A stretch of DNA of 64,000 nucleotides from an uncultured Thalassolituus sp. Its GTDB lineage: Bacteria > Pseudomonadota > Gammaproteobacteria > Pseudomonadales > Oceanobacteraceae. Below, piece after piece: positions 27,851 through 37,000 of this stretch. The notes below the pieces were generated by a model. It was not told where the DNA came from and made no database searches. It saw only the letters and a program-made list of their open reading frames with translations. A program made the position numbers and the translations under genes. Numbering within the stretch: the first letter of the stretch is position 1; every line of letters starts with the position of its first letter. The stretch lies in contig NZ_CATMFB010000006.1 of assembly GCF_950066645.1 (NCBI RefSeq), forward strand, positions 62,001 through 126,000, given 5' to 3'.

Positions 27851-27882
27851 AGAGGCCATGAAAGCTGATGTCACGGGCCTCT
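27851..27882. promoter_or_regulatory. Imperfectly spaced inverted repeat in the eutB-eutR intergenic region
   Basis: AGAGGCC (27851-27857) and GGCCTCT (27876-27882), 18 bases apart, lie between the divergent eutB and eutR genes. This is a possible regulator site. AraC proteins usually bind direct repeats, so the assignment to EutR is weak. Confidence 0.25.
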
Positions 27883-27948
27883 GAGCTGGTTAGGATAGCC
27901 GCATCTATTGAATGAAGACCGACCGGAAGGGTTTGGGAGAGCGGAACA

Positions 27949-28908
27949 ATGCACCAATACCAGACAAGCAGCGCACCATCAGCGAGCACAACAGAAGCTC
28001 ACGACGCCGACCTGCACGCGCACAACCTTACTGACTGGCAACAGGAGTATGACCAACTGTCCGGTGGTCATTTCTACGGACGTATTGATGAAATAGCGCT
28101 CGACGGACTGCAGATCTTCCGGGAGCACACCAGCCAGGCGCTGCGCCAACAGTGCAATGTATGGCCGGATGCCATCTGGCTAGGTATTGCTGCGCAGCCT
28201 GCCGATTGCCGGATAAATGGTCTCGATGTTGGCGGACAACAGATTATGTGCCGTCCGGGTGCCTGCGATTTTGAACTCGTGACACCCGACAACTTTGATA
28301 TATACGGCCTTGTGATCCGTACGGATGCATTATTGAGCGCGGCGGAAAACGAAGAGCTGGATCTGCGTGGTCTCAGCCTCCACGAGCACCCACGCTTAAA
28401 CATTCCGGAAGAGACGATGGCACAGGTGCGACGTCTTCTCGCCAATCTGGTCAACCCCGATACGCCTGGGCTGCACCAGCGACTGCAGCGCCATCTGATT
28501 CTGTCCACACTGCTGGATCTGCTTAAGCAGGAAACTCCCGCGCGCAGACCCGCCACGAGCTATGCACACCGAAAAGCGGTGGTTGATAAGGTTAAGGCAT
28601 GGATGGAAATTAATCAGGATGCTCCGGTAAGCATGACGGAACTGTGTGAACTCACACACGTCAGCCGCCGCACACTGCAGTACAGCTTCGAAAGCATTCT
28701 GGGTATCAGCCCATTAAAGTTTCTGCGTACGGCCAGGCTGAATCAGGTACGCAGAGCATTAAGTCACCCAGAAAACCATGGCCGCCCGGTCTCTTCCATC
28801 GCTGCCGACTGGGGCTTCTGGCATCCGGGACAGTTTGGGCAGGACTATAAAAAGCTGTTTGGCGAAATGCCGTCGGAGACGGTGTCTCGTGGGGAATTGA
28901 TTTTTTAA
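27949..28908 (+). CDS. eutR: AraC-family activator, EutR-like
   Basis: 319 residues. The C-terminal 100 residues carry two helix-turn-helix units of the AraC family (VSMTELCELTHVSRRTLQYSFESILGISPLKFLR, then SSIAADWGFWHPGQFGQDYKKLFGEMPSE). The N-terminal 200 residues form a sensor domain with ILSTLLDLL near its end. Position divergent from eutB, and the similarity of the HTH part to EutR and related regulators, point to ethanolamine-dependent activation of eutBC-eat. GGGAG lies upstream of the ATG. Confidence 0.85.
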   Translation: MHQYQTSSAPSASTTEAHDADLHAHNLTDWQQEYDQLSGGHFYGRIDEIALDGLQIFREHTSQALRQQCNVWPDAIWLGIAAQPADCRINGLDVGGQQIMCRPGACDFELVTPDNFDIYGLVIRTDALLSAAENEELDLRGLSLHEHPRLNIPEETMAQVRRLLANLVNPDTPGLHQRLQRHLILSTLLDLLKQETPARRPATSYAHRKAVVDKVKAWMEINQDAPVSMTELCELTHVSRRTLQYSFESILGISPLKFLRTARLNQVRRALSHPENHGRPVSSIAADWGFWHPGQFGQDYKKLFGEMPSETVSRGELIF

Positions 28909-29157
28909 TCGTCAGACAATGTCCGTTGGGGAACACTTCCTGAGTTATTGAAACCAGCATGCGTTCGGCGCTGGTCAATGATGGGGGCGTTGGCCGACAG
29001 AGCAAAACCGAGCCCCGCGACTATATCGAGTTTCACTTCCACGTTAATCCGGGGCGATTTGTTTTGCGTGCCATAAGAACCCAGAAATTGAGCGGAAGAA
29101 GCCGTATGCGCTGGTTGAGATAATTCCGGCAGTGTTCCCTTACCTATCACGCACAAA

Positions 29158-29179
29158 AAAGCCCCGTTTCCGGGGCTTT
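29158..29179 (-). terminator. Terminator of the hydroxylase-reductase operon
   Basis: Arms AAAGCCCCG and CGGGGCTTT with a four-base loop; on the minus strand it is followed by TTTGTGC, extending a six-T run. It is 28 bases after the hydroxylase stop. Confidence 0.9.
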
Positions 29180-29207
29180 CGATCTAAGCAATGTTCCTGT
29201 TTTAAGC

Positions 29208-30386
29208 TTACGCCTGCTGAGCTGATACCTGGCCATGCTCTGTCAGCGCTTTAATGCCACTGATACGGTTCGCTTCGGCGGCCAGTACTTTTTCTTCGTC
29301 GCTGGCGTATTTCTCATCCCACTCCAGCACTTTTGGCGTCATCAGGTGGTGCCACAGCGGTGGGATCAGGGCGACGACGATGGTAGTCAGGTAGCCATTG
29401 ATCATGGTCGGTGCTTCTGGGTATGGGCGCAGGTCCTGGTATGGCACTTCACCGTGTGCGTGGTGGTGAGAGTGACGGGTCAGGTTGAACATGGTCCATG
29501 ACGAGAAGCGCTTGTTGGTGTTCCATGAGTGACGTGGCTGCACCGGCAGTTCTGGGTTACGCACCATGCCGTAGTGTTCCATGTAGTTCACGATTTCCAG
29601 CAGGGCTTTACCGAACAGGCCGGCACCAATAAACAGCAGCATAGTTTCCACGCCACCCGCCAGGAATGCCAGTGCAACGATGATTGCACTCATGCCGTAG
29701 CCACGCAGTACCGAGTTACGGATCGACAGTGGGCTGTGACCCATTTTACGCAGGCGCTCTGCTTCGAGTTTCAGTGCGCTGATGTTGCCCTTAATAGTCG
29801 ATGCCAGTACATGGAAATAGACGTTGCGGCCACGCGGTGCAGTCGCAGGATCTTTCGTCGTACTCACATAACGGTGATGACCGTAAACGTGCTCAACAGC
29901 AAAGGCAACGTCGAAGCTGAATGCCAGCAACCAACGACCCACGAACATAGAAATCGGGTCCCAGGTACGGTGTGTCAGTTCGTGTGCCGTAATGGTACCG
30001 ACCATGCCAATCATCAGACCGGTAATAATCAGAGCACACAGATCAGATACCCAGGAGCCTTCGGCTTTTGCCGCCAGCACATCGTAGCCAGTCAGGCTGG
30101 TGAGCATTTCACCCAGACCAAACAGATCGCCAGCACTTACCTGCCAGAAATAAGCAAATACGATTAACGACAGCAGCGGTAATGCCAGCCAGAGCTGTAC
30201 TGTGAGAATGCCTGGGTGCTTAAACGCTGGTGTTGAAGTGTCATCCCCCAGCACGGCGTCCAACACAATATAACCACCGAAAATGGCGATCAGACCATAA
30301 ATGATCCAGTCGCTGCCCAGGAACATCGCCGCTGCAGCGAGCAGGCCGATGGCGTGAAAAAGAAAGTATTTGAGATAGTGGAACAT
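29208..30386 (-). CDS. Membrane di-iron monooxygenase of the AlkB/XylM family
   Basis: 392 residues with about six membrane helices and the eight-histidine signature of integral-membrane hydroxylases: HELTH (135-139), EHVYGHH (165-171), NYMEHYG (267-273) and HSHHHAH (305-311). It should hydroxylate a terminal methyl of an alkane or alkyl-aromatic with O2. The SWNTNK and RHSHHHAH stretches resemble AlkB. The C-terminal PPLWHHLMTPKVLEWDEKYAS stretch and the reductase neighbour resemble xylene monooxygenase XylM. I therefore leave the substrate and symbol open. It follows the reductase gene in one operon and ends at a strong terminator. Confidence 0.9.
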   Translation of the reverse strand: MFHYLKYFLFHAIGLLAAAAMFLGSDWIIYGLIAIFGGYIVLDAVLGDDTSTPAFKHPGILTVQLWLALPLLSLIVFAYFWQVSAGDLFGLGEMLTSLTGYDVLAAKAEGSWVSDLCALIITGLMIGMVGTITAHELTHRTWDPISMFVGRWLLAFSFDVAFAVEHVYGHHRYVSTTKDPATAPRGRNVYFHVLASTIKGNISALKLEAERLRKMGHSPLSIRNSVLRGYGMSAIIVALAFLAGGVETMLLFIGAGLFGKALLEIVNYMEHYGMVRNPELPVQPRHSWNTNKRFSSWTMFNLTRHSHHHAHGEVPYQDLRPYPEAPTMINGYLTTIVVALIPPLWHHLMTPKVLEWDEKYASDEEKVLAAEANRISGIKALTEHGQVSAQQA

Positions 30387-30434
30387 AGGACTCTCCTTCC
30401 GTTATGTTCTTTTTTTAAAAGCTATTTTTAAGGT

Positions 30435-31475
30435 TTATTTTGTGTGCGAACGATCGGTAAACCGGTCGCAGTAGATTCCGTTATTGCTCATGCCCAGTTC
30501 TTTCAGGCAGCTTTCTGCAGCGTCCAGCATGGGCGGCGGGCCGCACATGTAGGTCTGCGAAATATCTGTTAATTCAGGGATTACGTCCGTAACTAGACCG
30601 CGACGACCATCCCAGCTGCTGCTTTCTGGTTCTTCGGACAGCACGGGAATAAAACGGAAGCGGCCGGACCAGTTGCGGGAAATCCGGGAAATATCTTCCA
30701 GCGCACACAGGTCTTTTTCAGTGCGGGCACCAAACAGGAAGGTCACATCGCGGTCGATCTTGTGGTTCATGGCGTCTTCGAGGATCGCCAGTACCGGTGC
30801 GATACCGCTACCACCAGCGATCATCAGCATTTCGCCGCCCCGCTTTTCACCCGCGTCCTGTCGTAAATAGAAATCGCCGTAGGGGCCATCGACAGTGACT
30901 TTATCGCCAACGACTGCATGATGATTCGCCCAGCCAGACATTTCGCCACCCGGTACTTCACGAATAAAGAAACGTACGTAATTCCCTTGAGGCGGCGTTG
31001 CAAATGAATAGCTGCGAGGGCCGGACGCGATACCCGGTGTTGAGAACAGAGCGTACTGGCCCGGGATATACGCCATCTCTTCTTCCAGAGTGACGGTCAC
31101 GCTGACGATGTCTGAGGTGAGTTTTTCAATGGCGGTGATTTCACCTTCGTGCGCTTTCGCAACTGAGCTGCCATCAGACAGGCCATCAACATATACCGTC
31201 ACGTCAGATTTCAGCTGGGACTGGCAGCCGAGAATGTATTTCTGTTCGATATCTTCAGAGCTGAGAATAAAGGCCGCTGAGGTTAATTCTTTGACCTGGC
31301 CGTCCTGCAGTCTGCATTTACAGGTTGCGCATCCACCCACTTTGCAGCTGTAAGGAAAGCGAACGCCCTGACGCAGCGCGGCAGTTAAGATCGTTTCTTT
31401 CGGGTTAACGGTGAACTCACCGACACCTTCAATGGTTAACGTGTGTGGTTTTGCAGATTTAAACAGCCCGAACAT
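30435..31475 (-). CDS. XylA-type 2Fe-2S ferredoxin-NAD(P)H reductase, electron donor to the hydroxylase
   Basis: 346 residues in three domains. A plant-type [2Fe-2S] ferredoxin has ligands C44, C49, C52 and C84 (CKVGGCATC and ILGCQ). The FAD domain has GPRSYSF near 153. The NAD domain has GGSGIAPVLAILED near 220 and the C-terminal CGPPPML. The order ferredoxin-FAD-NAD and the segments IPVLSEEPESSSW and CDRFTDR match XylA. It should pass electrons from NADH to the membrane hydroxylase downstream, taking the place of the rubredoxin and rubredoxin reductase used by classical AlkB. The start is preceded by CAGGGCGAGAC. Confidence 0.93.
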   Translation of the reverse strand: MFGLFKSAKPHTLTIEGVGEFTVNPKETILTAALRQGVRFPYSCKVGGCATCKCRLQDGQVKELTSAAFILSSEDIEQKYILGCQSQLKSDVTVYVDGLSDGSSVAKAHEGEITAIEKLTSDIVSVTVTLEEEMAYIPGQYALFSTPGIASGPRSYSFATPPQGNYVRFFIREVPGGEMSGWANHHAVVGDKVTVDGPYGDFYLRQDAGEKRGGEMLMIAGGSGIAPVLAILEDAMNHKIDRDVTFLFGARTEKDLCALEDISRISRNWSGRFRFIPVLSEEPESSSWDGRRGLVTDVIPELTDISQTYMCGPPPMLDAAESCLKELGMSNNGIYCDRFTDRSHTK

Positions 31476-31496
31476 GTCTCGCCCTGATCATTGTTA

Positions 31497-31511
31497 GATT
31501 GTCGGACAATC
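31497..31511. promoter_or_regulatory. GntR-type operator candidate upstream of the hydroxylase operon
   Basis: GATTGTCGGACAATC is a perfect 15-bp palindrome 22 bases before the reductase start. Its core TTGTCGGACAA fits the general TNGTNNNACNA pattern of FadR/GntR (FCD) regulators. The position close to the start suggests repression. No GntR gene is in this window. Confidence 0.55.
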
Positions 31512-31670
31512 CTACAATACAAAAAATGATTGGGAAGGTGATATCAGGCCAGAAAACCGGGCAGCAATAGAGCAAACGACTTCAGTTTCAGATCAGGATA
31601 TGCGCAGACAACGCAAAGAAAACCTGAGAAATTCAGGCTTTAAGGGAAAGTGCGTGCGGGTGAATGCATG

Positions 31671-31695
31671 CCAGCCCCTCAGGATGAAGGGCTGG
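31671..31695 (-). terminator. Stem-loop after the FMN-reductase gene
   Basis: Arms CCAGCCC and GGGCTGG around an 11-base loop, about 55 bases beyond the FMN-reductase stop. There is no clear T-run, so the terminator call is weak. Confidence 0.35.
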
Positions 31696-31747
31696 AGAAC
31701 GGCTGTAAAACTGCCATTGCCTTGATATGAGTCAAGCCCGGGCGGGC

Positions 31748-32335
31748 TCATGACATCCCGTTTGGAAAATCGTCCAACCCAGCCAGCAGTGTGGCCCGCG
31801 CTGGTGCCAGCGCCTCGGTGTATGTCTTAAGTTGCGTGACTGCGTATGCCGCACGACGCTGCAGATACTCTTCAGATTCGCCCGCCGTCCCATTCCAGAG
31901 ATCACCGGCATTACGCAGAATCAGATGCTCCGGTAGCCACAACAGACGTGAATTCTTATAGCCACTGCTACGCAGTTCGGCAATCACAAATGCGCCACCG
32001 ACTGAGGCTGAGACTCCCACTAATAACGCCGGTTTATGCGCAAAATGCGGGTGATTGCACCAGAGAAAGAGATTTTTAAGACCTGCGGGCGCCATCCCGT
32101 GCCACTCAGGTACCACAAACACCAGCCCATCCGCGGCACTGATTCGGGCCTGAACATCAAGCACACTGTCGTTGGCCTGGCGCTCGCCATTCCAGAAAGG
32201 AAGATCAGCGGCAAACAGGTCGATAACATCGGCCTCGCCCTCAAAAAAACGTTGGTTTATTTCACCGGACAAACGCAGGCTTTCTGCGCCAGGTCGGTGG
32301 CTGGTGCTGATAATCGCGTACTGCGGCATCGACAT
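31748..32335 (-). CDS. NADPH-dependent FMN reductase family protein
   Basis: 195-residue flavodoxin-like protein. The FMN-binding start is IISTSHRPGAESLRLSGEI, with later LVFVVPEWHGMAPAGLKNLFLW. This is the conserved FMN_red pattern in which the loop after strand 3 contacts the isoalloxazine ring. It may reduce flavins, quinones or chromate; the substrate is unknown. It follows the glutathione-transferase gene by ten bases, so both likely belong to a small detoxification operon. Confidence 0.82.
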   Translation of the reverse strand: MSMPQYAIISTSHRPGAESLRLSGEINQRFFEGEADVIDLFAADLPFWNGERQANDSVLDVQARISAADGLVFVVPEWHGMAPAGLKNLFLWCNHPHFAHKPALLVGVSASVGGAFVIAELRSSGYKNSRLLWLPEHLILRNAGDLWNGTAGESEEYLQRRAAYAVTQLKTYTEALAPARATLLAGLDDFPNGMS

Positions 32336-32345
32336 GTCCCCCGTT

Positions 32346-32954
32346 TTAAGCTGAGTAAGAAGGACGGCGCTTCATCGCCGCGTACCAACGCTGAATATTC
32401 GGATATTCATCACCGATCCTGACTTTCACTATCCGGATAAAGTCGATGGCGCACACGGCGGTAATATCGGCAATGGAAAAACGACCGCCTGCGATCCACT
32501 CGTTGTTGGTCAACTGGGTTTCGAGCACAGGTAAGGCTTTCAGGAAGTTGCGCACGCTTTCCTGGCCGAAGTCTTCGACGGGCGTCATGCGGTCTTTAAA
32601 GAAGCCCGTGATGTGTTGAAAAGCAAACAGGGCTGGGTATAACAGCATGGATTCCATTCTGTGATCCCACATGTCGATAATTGCGCGCTCTTTTGCGGTA
32701 GTGCCATACAGTTCCGGCTCTGGGTAAGCTTCATCAATAAAGCGACAGATGGCAGGCGTTTCTGACAGGCAAAGTCCATCCGGCAATTCCAGCACAGGGA
32801 CTTTGGAATATGGATTAACGGCCGCGAATTCTGGCTTCAGGTTGTCCCCGGCGCCGAGATCCAGTGATTCCTTTTCGTACTCAAGGCCTTTCTCGGCCAG
32901 AACCATGCGTACGCGACGTGGATTAGGTGCATGAGGATTGTCGTACAGTTTCAT
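32346..32954 (-). CDS. Glutathione S-transferase family protein
   Basis: 202 residues from the ATG at 32954 (MKLYDNPHAPNPRRV). The thioredoxin-like N-terminal domain has the glutathione-binding KVPVLELPDG and SETPAICRFID segments. The C-terminal helical domain includes WIAGGRFSIADITA, the N-capping-box region typical of GSTs. A longer in-frame version lacks GST similarity before this Met. It may conjugate electrophiles. The partner gene downstream is an FMN reductase. Confidence 0.88.
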   Translation of the reverse strand: MKLYDNPHAPNPRRVRMVLAEKGLEYEKESLDLGAGDNLKPEFAAVNPYSKVPVLELPDGLCLSETPAICRFIDEAYPEPELYGTTAKERAIIDMWDHRMESMLLYPALFAFQHITGFFKDRMTPVEDFGQESVRNFLKALPVLETQLTNNEWIAGGRFSIADITAVCAIDFIRIVKVRIGDEYPNIQRWYAAMKRRPSYSA

Positions 32955-33152
32955 AGCGGCGTCTCTTGTCCTGTTGGGTGCAAGAAAGCTAGCGGCCCTG
33001 AAGAGGCGGGTCAAGTACAGAGAAGACTGAGTAACACTGTTGCTGTAAATGATACGCTGGCGGGTCGCCCGATTCGCTTACTTCACAGCTCGGATCCGCG
33101 GACCTGACAAACGACGACGCTTCACGTAACTAAGCCAACACCCAACGGACGA

Positions 33153-34061
33153 TCACTGCTGTGTAAGAGCGGCCAATGCCGCAGCCGCAGCCGATGTCCG
33201 GTTCTCGACGCCCAGTTTGCGGAAAACCGGTTCGAGATGCTTGTTCACAGTCCGTGGGCTCATCGACAGAATCTGGCCAATCTCCTGATTCGTCTTGCCG
33301 CGGCTCAACCAGAGCAGAACTTCGGCTTCGCGATCCGTCAGACCAAAGCTTTCCTTAAGTATCCGGCGATTCAGCTCTTCATCATCGGGAATCAATCGCA
33401 GCAGAAATTCACCGGGCGCGGGCCGCCCTAAAAAGCGCAGCTGCAGTCGGATATCACCAACCTGCAGCCTTAGGCTGTCATTGCGATCTGGCTGGTTTGT
33501 CAGCCAGTGCAACGCCTGTGTCTGCAGCGCCGAAGCAAGCGAGGTTTCGTCCAGTCCTGCAGTATCCAGCAGAGACAATGAGCAGCGGGTCTGCCACAGA
33601 AGCGCGCCGTCGGTATTACACGCAAAGGCTGGTTGCCCCATTTCTTCCAACGCCATACGGGCACTTTTGGTTTTGCGGGAGTTACTCAGATGAACCTGAA
33701 CACGGGCGAGCATCACTTCGAGATTCACGGGCTTGGTCAGGTAATCGACGCCGCCCAGCTCGAGGCCACGCACCACGTCATCGGGATCACTCAGACCGGT
33801 GAGAAATATCACCGGAATATCTTCCAGATCGGCATCGGCTTTTAATGCACGACAAGCCTCGAAACCGTCCATATTCGGCATCATGGCATCCAGCATAATA
33901 AGATCAGGCGGCATACGACGGGCAATATTCAACGCCTGCGCTCCGTCCATCGCGACCAGTACGGTATAACCTGCGCTAGCCAGGGCTTCGTTCATAAAAG
34001 CCAGTGATTCTGCGGTGTCATCCGCAACGAGTATCAGCCCCTGGCTGTTATGACCGACCAT
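33153..34061 (-). CDS. LuxR-type response regulator, partner of the NCS1-kinase
   Basis: 302 residues from the ATG at 34061. The receiver domain (about 5-125) has the acidic pair ADD and phospho-acceptor Asp58 (LIMLDAMMPNMDG). The middle 100 residues resemble a degenerate PAS fold. The LuxR helix-turn-helix (GLTDREAEVLLWLSRGKTNQ..EIGQILSMSPRTVNKHLEPVF) ends the protein. It overlaps the 3' end of the kinase gene by 14 bases, so the two are coupled. It probably binds the palindrome in the divergent promoter region. Confidence 0.92.
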   Translation of the reverse strand: MVGHNSQGLILVADDTAESLAFMNEALASAGYTVLVAMDGAQALNIARRMPPDLIMLDAMMPNMDGFEACRALKADADLEDIPVIFLTGLSDPDDVVRGLELGGVDYLTKPVNLEVMLARVQVHLSNSRKTKSARMALEEMGQPAFACNTDGALLWQTRCSLSLLDTAGLDETSLASALQTQALHWLTNQPDRNDSLRLQVGDIRLQLRFLGRPAPGEFLLRLIPDDEELNRRILKESFGLTDREAEVLLWLSRGKTNQEIGQILSMSPRTVNKHLEPVFRKLGVENRTSAAAAALAALTQQ

Positions 34062-37000
34062 GATCAACTACCTTTCTGTTCATGGAAATAATATCGTTAA
34101 AGCGGAAACTGCGAAGCAGAGCTTCGGTTTCACGGGCGTATGCTGCGGTATCGTCAGAGGCTTTTAATGTTACCAGTAACTCTTCGATGCCGCTGACATA
34201 TCCAAGCTCCGCCATCTCAATCATCTGGCGGGCGTGAGTCACGCTGACTCCCGGTTCAGTGACTGTCCTGGTCGTTACCTTCTCAGCATCACTTTCGTAG
34301 ACCCAGGTGAGACCCAGAGCGTTTCCGACTTTCTGCAGCAGGACCTGATCACGGATGGGCTTGATCAGGTAATCGTTGTTCAGTCGCTCCTGCGGGTGCT
34401 CGGCAGCCCCCTGCCCTGCGGCCGATAGTTTATCTTCCGCATCGGCAGACACCATAATCACCGGCTTTATAAATCCGGACTCCCGTATTTCACGCAGGAA
34501 TTCCCAGCCGGTCTTGCCGGGCATAGAGATATCTAACAAAACCAGATCAATCTGCGGGTCATGAATAATGCCAGCGGCAGAGAAGGCGTCTGTCGCCTCC
34601 AGTATTCTAAACCCGGCCGGTTGCAGAATTTCACTGACCAGACCGCGGTGGGTGGCATTATCATCAACCACCAGAATCGTCTTCGCAGGCCCTTCGTAAC
34701 CGCTGACTGCACGCTCACTGCGGCTGACAGGCACTGGATTGGACACACTCGATAACATCAGTGACAAGCGGAATGTACTGCCTTTTCCGGGTTCACTTTC
34801 CAGCGATATCTCGCCTCCCATAATATCGGACAGCAACTGGCTGATGGTCAGGCCCAGGCCGGTTCCCGGTTGCTGAACCGTGCCGGGTTTTCTGATCCTT
34901 TCGAAAGGCTGGAAAATACGTTCGCGTTCTTCTTCCGCAATACCGCTGCCGGTGTCCGACACGGTAAATTCGGCGACCTGACTGCGGTAACGCACCTTCA
35001 GGGTCACACTGCCCTGCTGGGTAAATTTCACCGCATTCGACAGCAGGTTAATCAATATCTGACGCAGGTGTTTTTCATCTGTGCGGACAACCTCCGGCAG
35101 ATAGCGCGGTGGCTGATAATTAAATTCGATGCCTTTTTCTGCCGCCTGAAGACGGAACATCTCAGTGAGTTCCTGCAGCAGGCTGTGAATACGGACTTCG
35201 TCGCGACGTACTTCCAGTCTGCCCGCTTCAATCCGGGAAATATCCAGCAGCCCCTCAATCAGATCGGCAAGGTGGTCTCCACTGCGCCGGATCAGCGACA
35301 CTTTGGCGCTCTGGCGACTGTTCAGTGACGCATCTTTTTCGAGCAATTGTGCGTACCCAAGAATCGAATTCAGCGGGCTGCGCAGTTCGTGACTGATGCC
35401 TCCGAGGTAGCGGCTTTTCGCCAGGTTCGCAGCTTCAGCCAGCTCTTTGGCCTCCTGCAGCGCGCGGTCCGTAATTTCGTGGGCGGCGATTTCCCGGGTA
35501 AGCAGTTCGGTCTGGCGGTTTGCCTCGCCGAGCGCCAGCTCCCGGCTTTCGTTCGCCAGCACAAATAACCAGATCAGGACGCCTACGATAATCAGCAACA
35601 ACAGATACACCTGAATTAAGGTGCTGCTGAGCAACAGCCGCCCACTGTCTTCAATCGGAACCTGCATATACACCAGCCAGAAGAGCAGGCCGACCACGCT
35701 GCCAATAATGGTCAGCAGGCCGGTAAACTGCAGCAGCCCCGGGCGCATTCTCTGAGCCAGCGACTGGGGAAGAATGGCCGTCAGCAAGGCTTCAATCTGG
35801 TCACTGAAGCGCGCCCGGTCTTTGCACTGATCATGACAGCGGGATTCCAGCGTACAGCAGAGTGAACAGATATGTCCTTTGTACGCCGGACACGACGCCA
35901 TATCTTCAGCATCAAAGTCATTGTCGCAGACCACACAGCGGTGCTGTGCCTGTACCGGGGTCAGCTGAATCACATCCCGGGCGAGGTAGAAACGCCCTCG
36001 TGTTACCAGTGCAATCACCGGAGAAGTAACAAAGGCCGTCAGCAATGCCAGATACGGCGACAAGGCGCTGGCTTCTGGCCCGGCGACGCCGACATAACTG
36101 AAAATACCGACCAGCGACGCCAGAATCATAGACCCAAAGCCGACCGGGTTAATGTCATACAGGTAGGCCCGCTTAAATTCGATATGGTTCGGACTCAGCC
36201 CCAGCGGCTTATTAATGATCAGGTCGGCCACAAGCGCTCCTACCCAGGCCACGGCAACGTTGGAATAAATCCCGAGGATATGTTCCAGCGACTCGTATAC
36301 CCCGAGCGCCATCAGCATCAGCGCAATCATCACATTGAAAAACAGCCAGACAACCCGGCCCGGGTGGCTGTGGGTCAGACGCGAGAAGAAGTTTGACCAA
36401 GCAATAGAGCCAGCGTAAGCATTGGTCACGTTAATTTTTACCTGACAGAGCACCACGAAGATGCCCGTCAGGGCGAGAATCACCAATGGCGATTCGGTCA
36501 GGTAACTGAACGCAATGATGTAGAGCTGAGTCGGATCAGCAGCATCCGATACCGGCAACCCATGATTCAGCGCCAGCACCGCCAGAAATGATCCCGCAAG
36601 AATTTTCACTACGCCTACAAGAATCCAGCCTGGCCCTCCCATCAGGAGTGCCGCCCACCACCGTCGGCGCGTTCGCTTATCTGGTTCAGGGAGATAACGC
36701 AGAAAGTCGACCTGCTCTCCGATCTGCGCGATCAGTGAAAAAATAACTGCAGAGGCAGCACCAAAATAGTACAGGTTAAATCCACCGCCCTGTTGCGGTG
36801 CAGGATTCTGAATGCCCTCAAACTGCGACCAGTCTCCGAGCATGCTGCCCTCGTGCCAGAGAATAAACACAAAGGGCGCCAGCTGCAGGGCTAGCCAGAG
36901 CGGTTGGGTCCAGAGCTGGAAGCGGGAGATAAGGGTTATCCCGTGCGTCACCAGAGGGATAACCACCACCGCGCTGATAAGGTATCCCGCCCACAGAGGA

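Noticed and set aside
27733-27948. Possible cobalamin riboswitch upstream of eutB
   Set aside because: EutB needs adenosylcobalamin, so I looked for the B12-box; no matching conserved core or suitable leader structure is visible in this short region.
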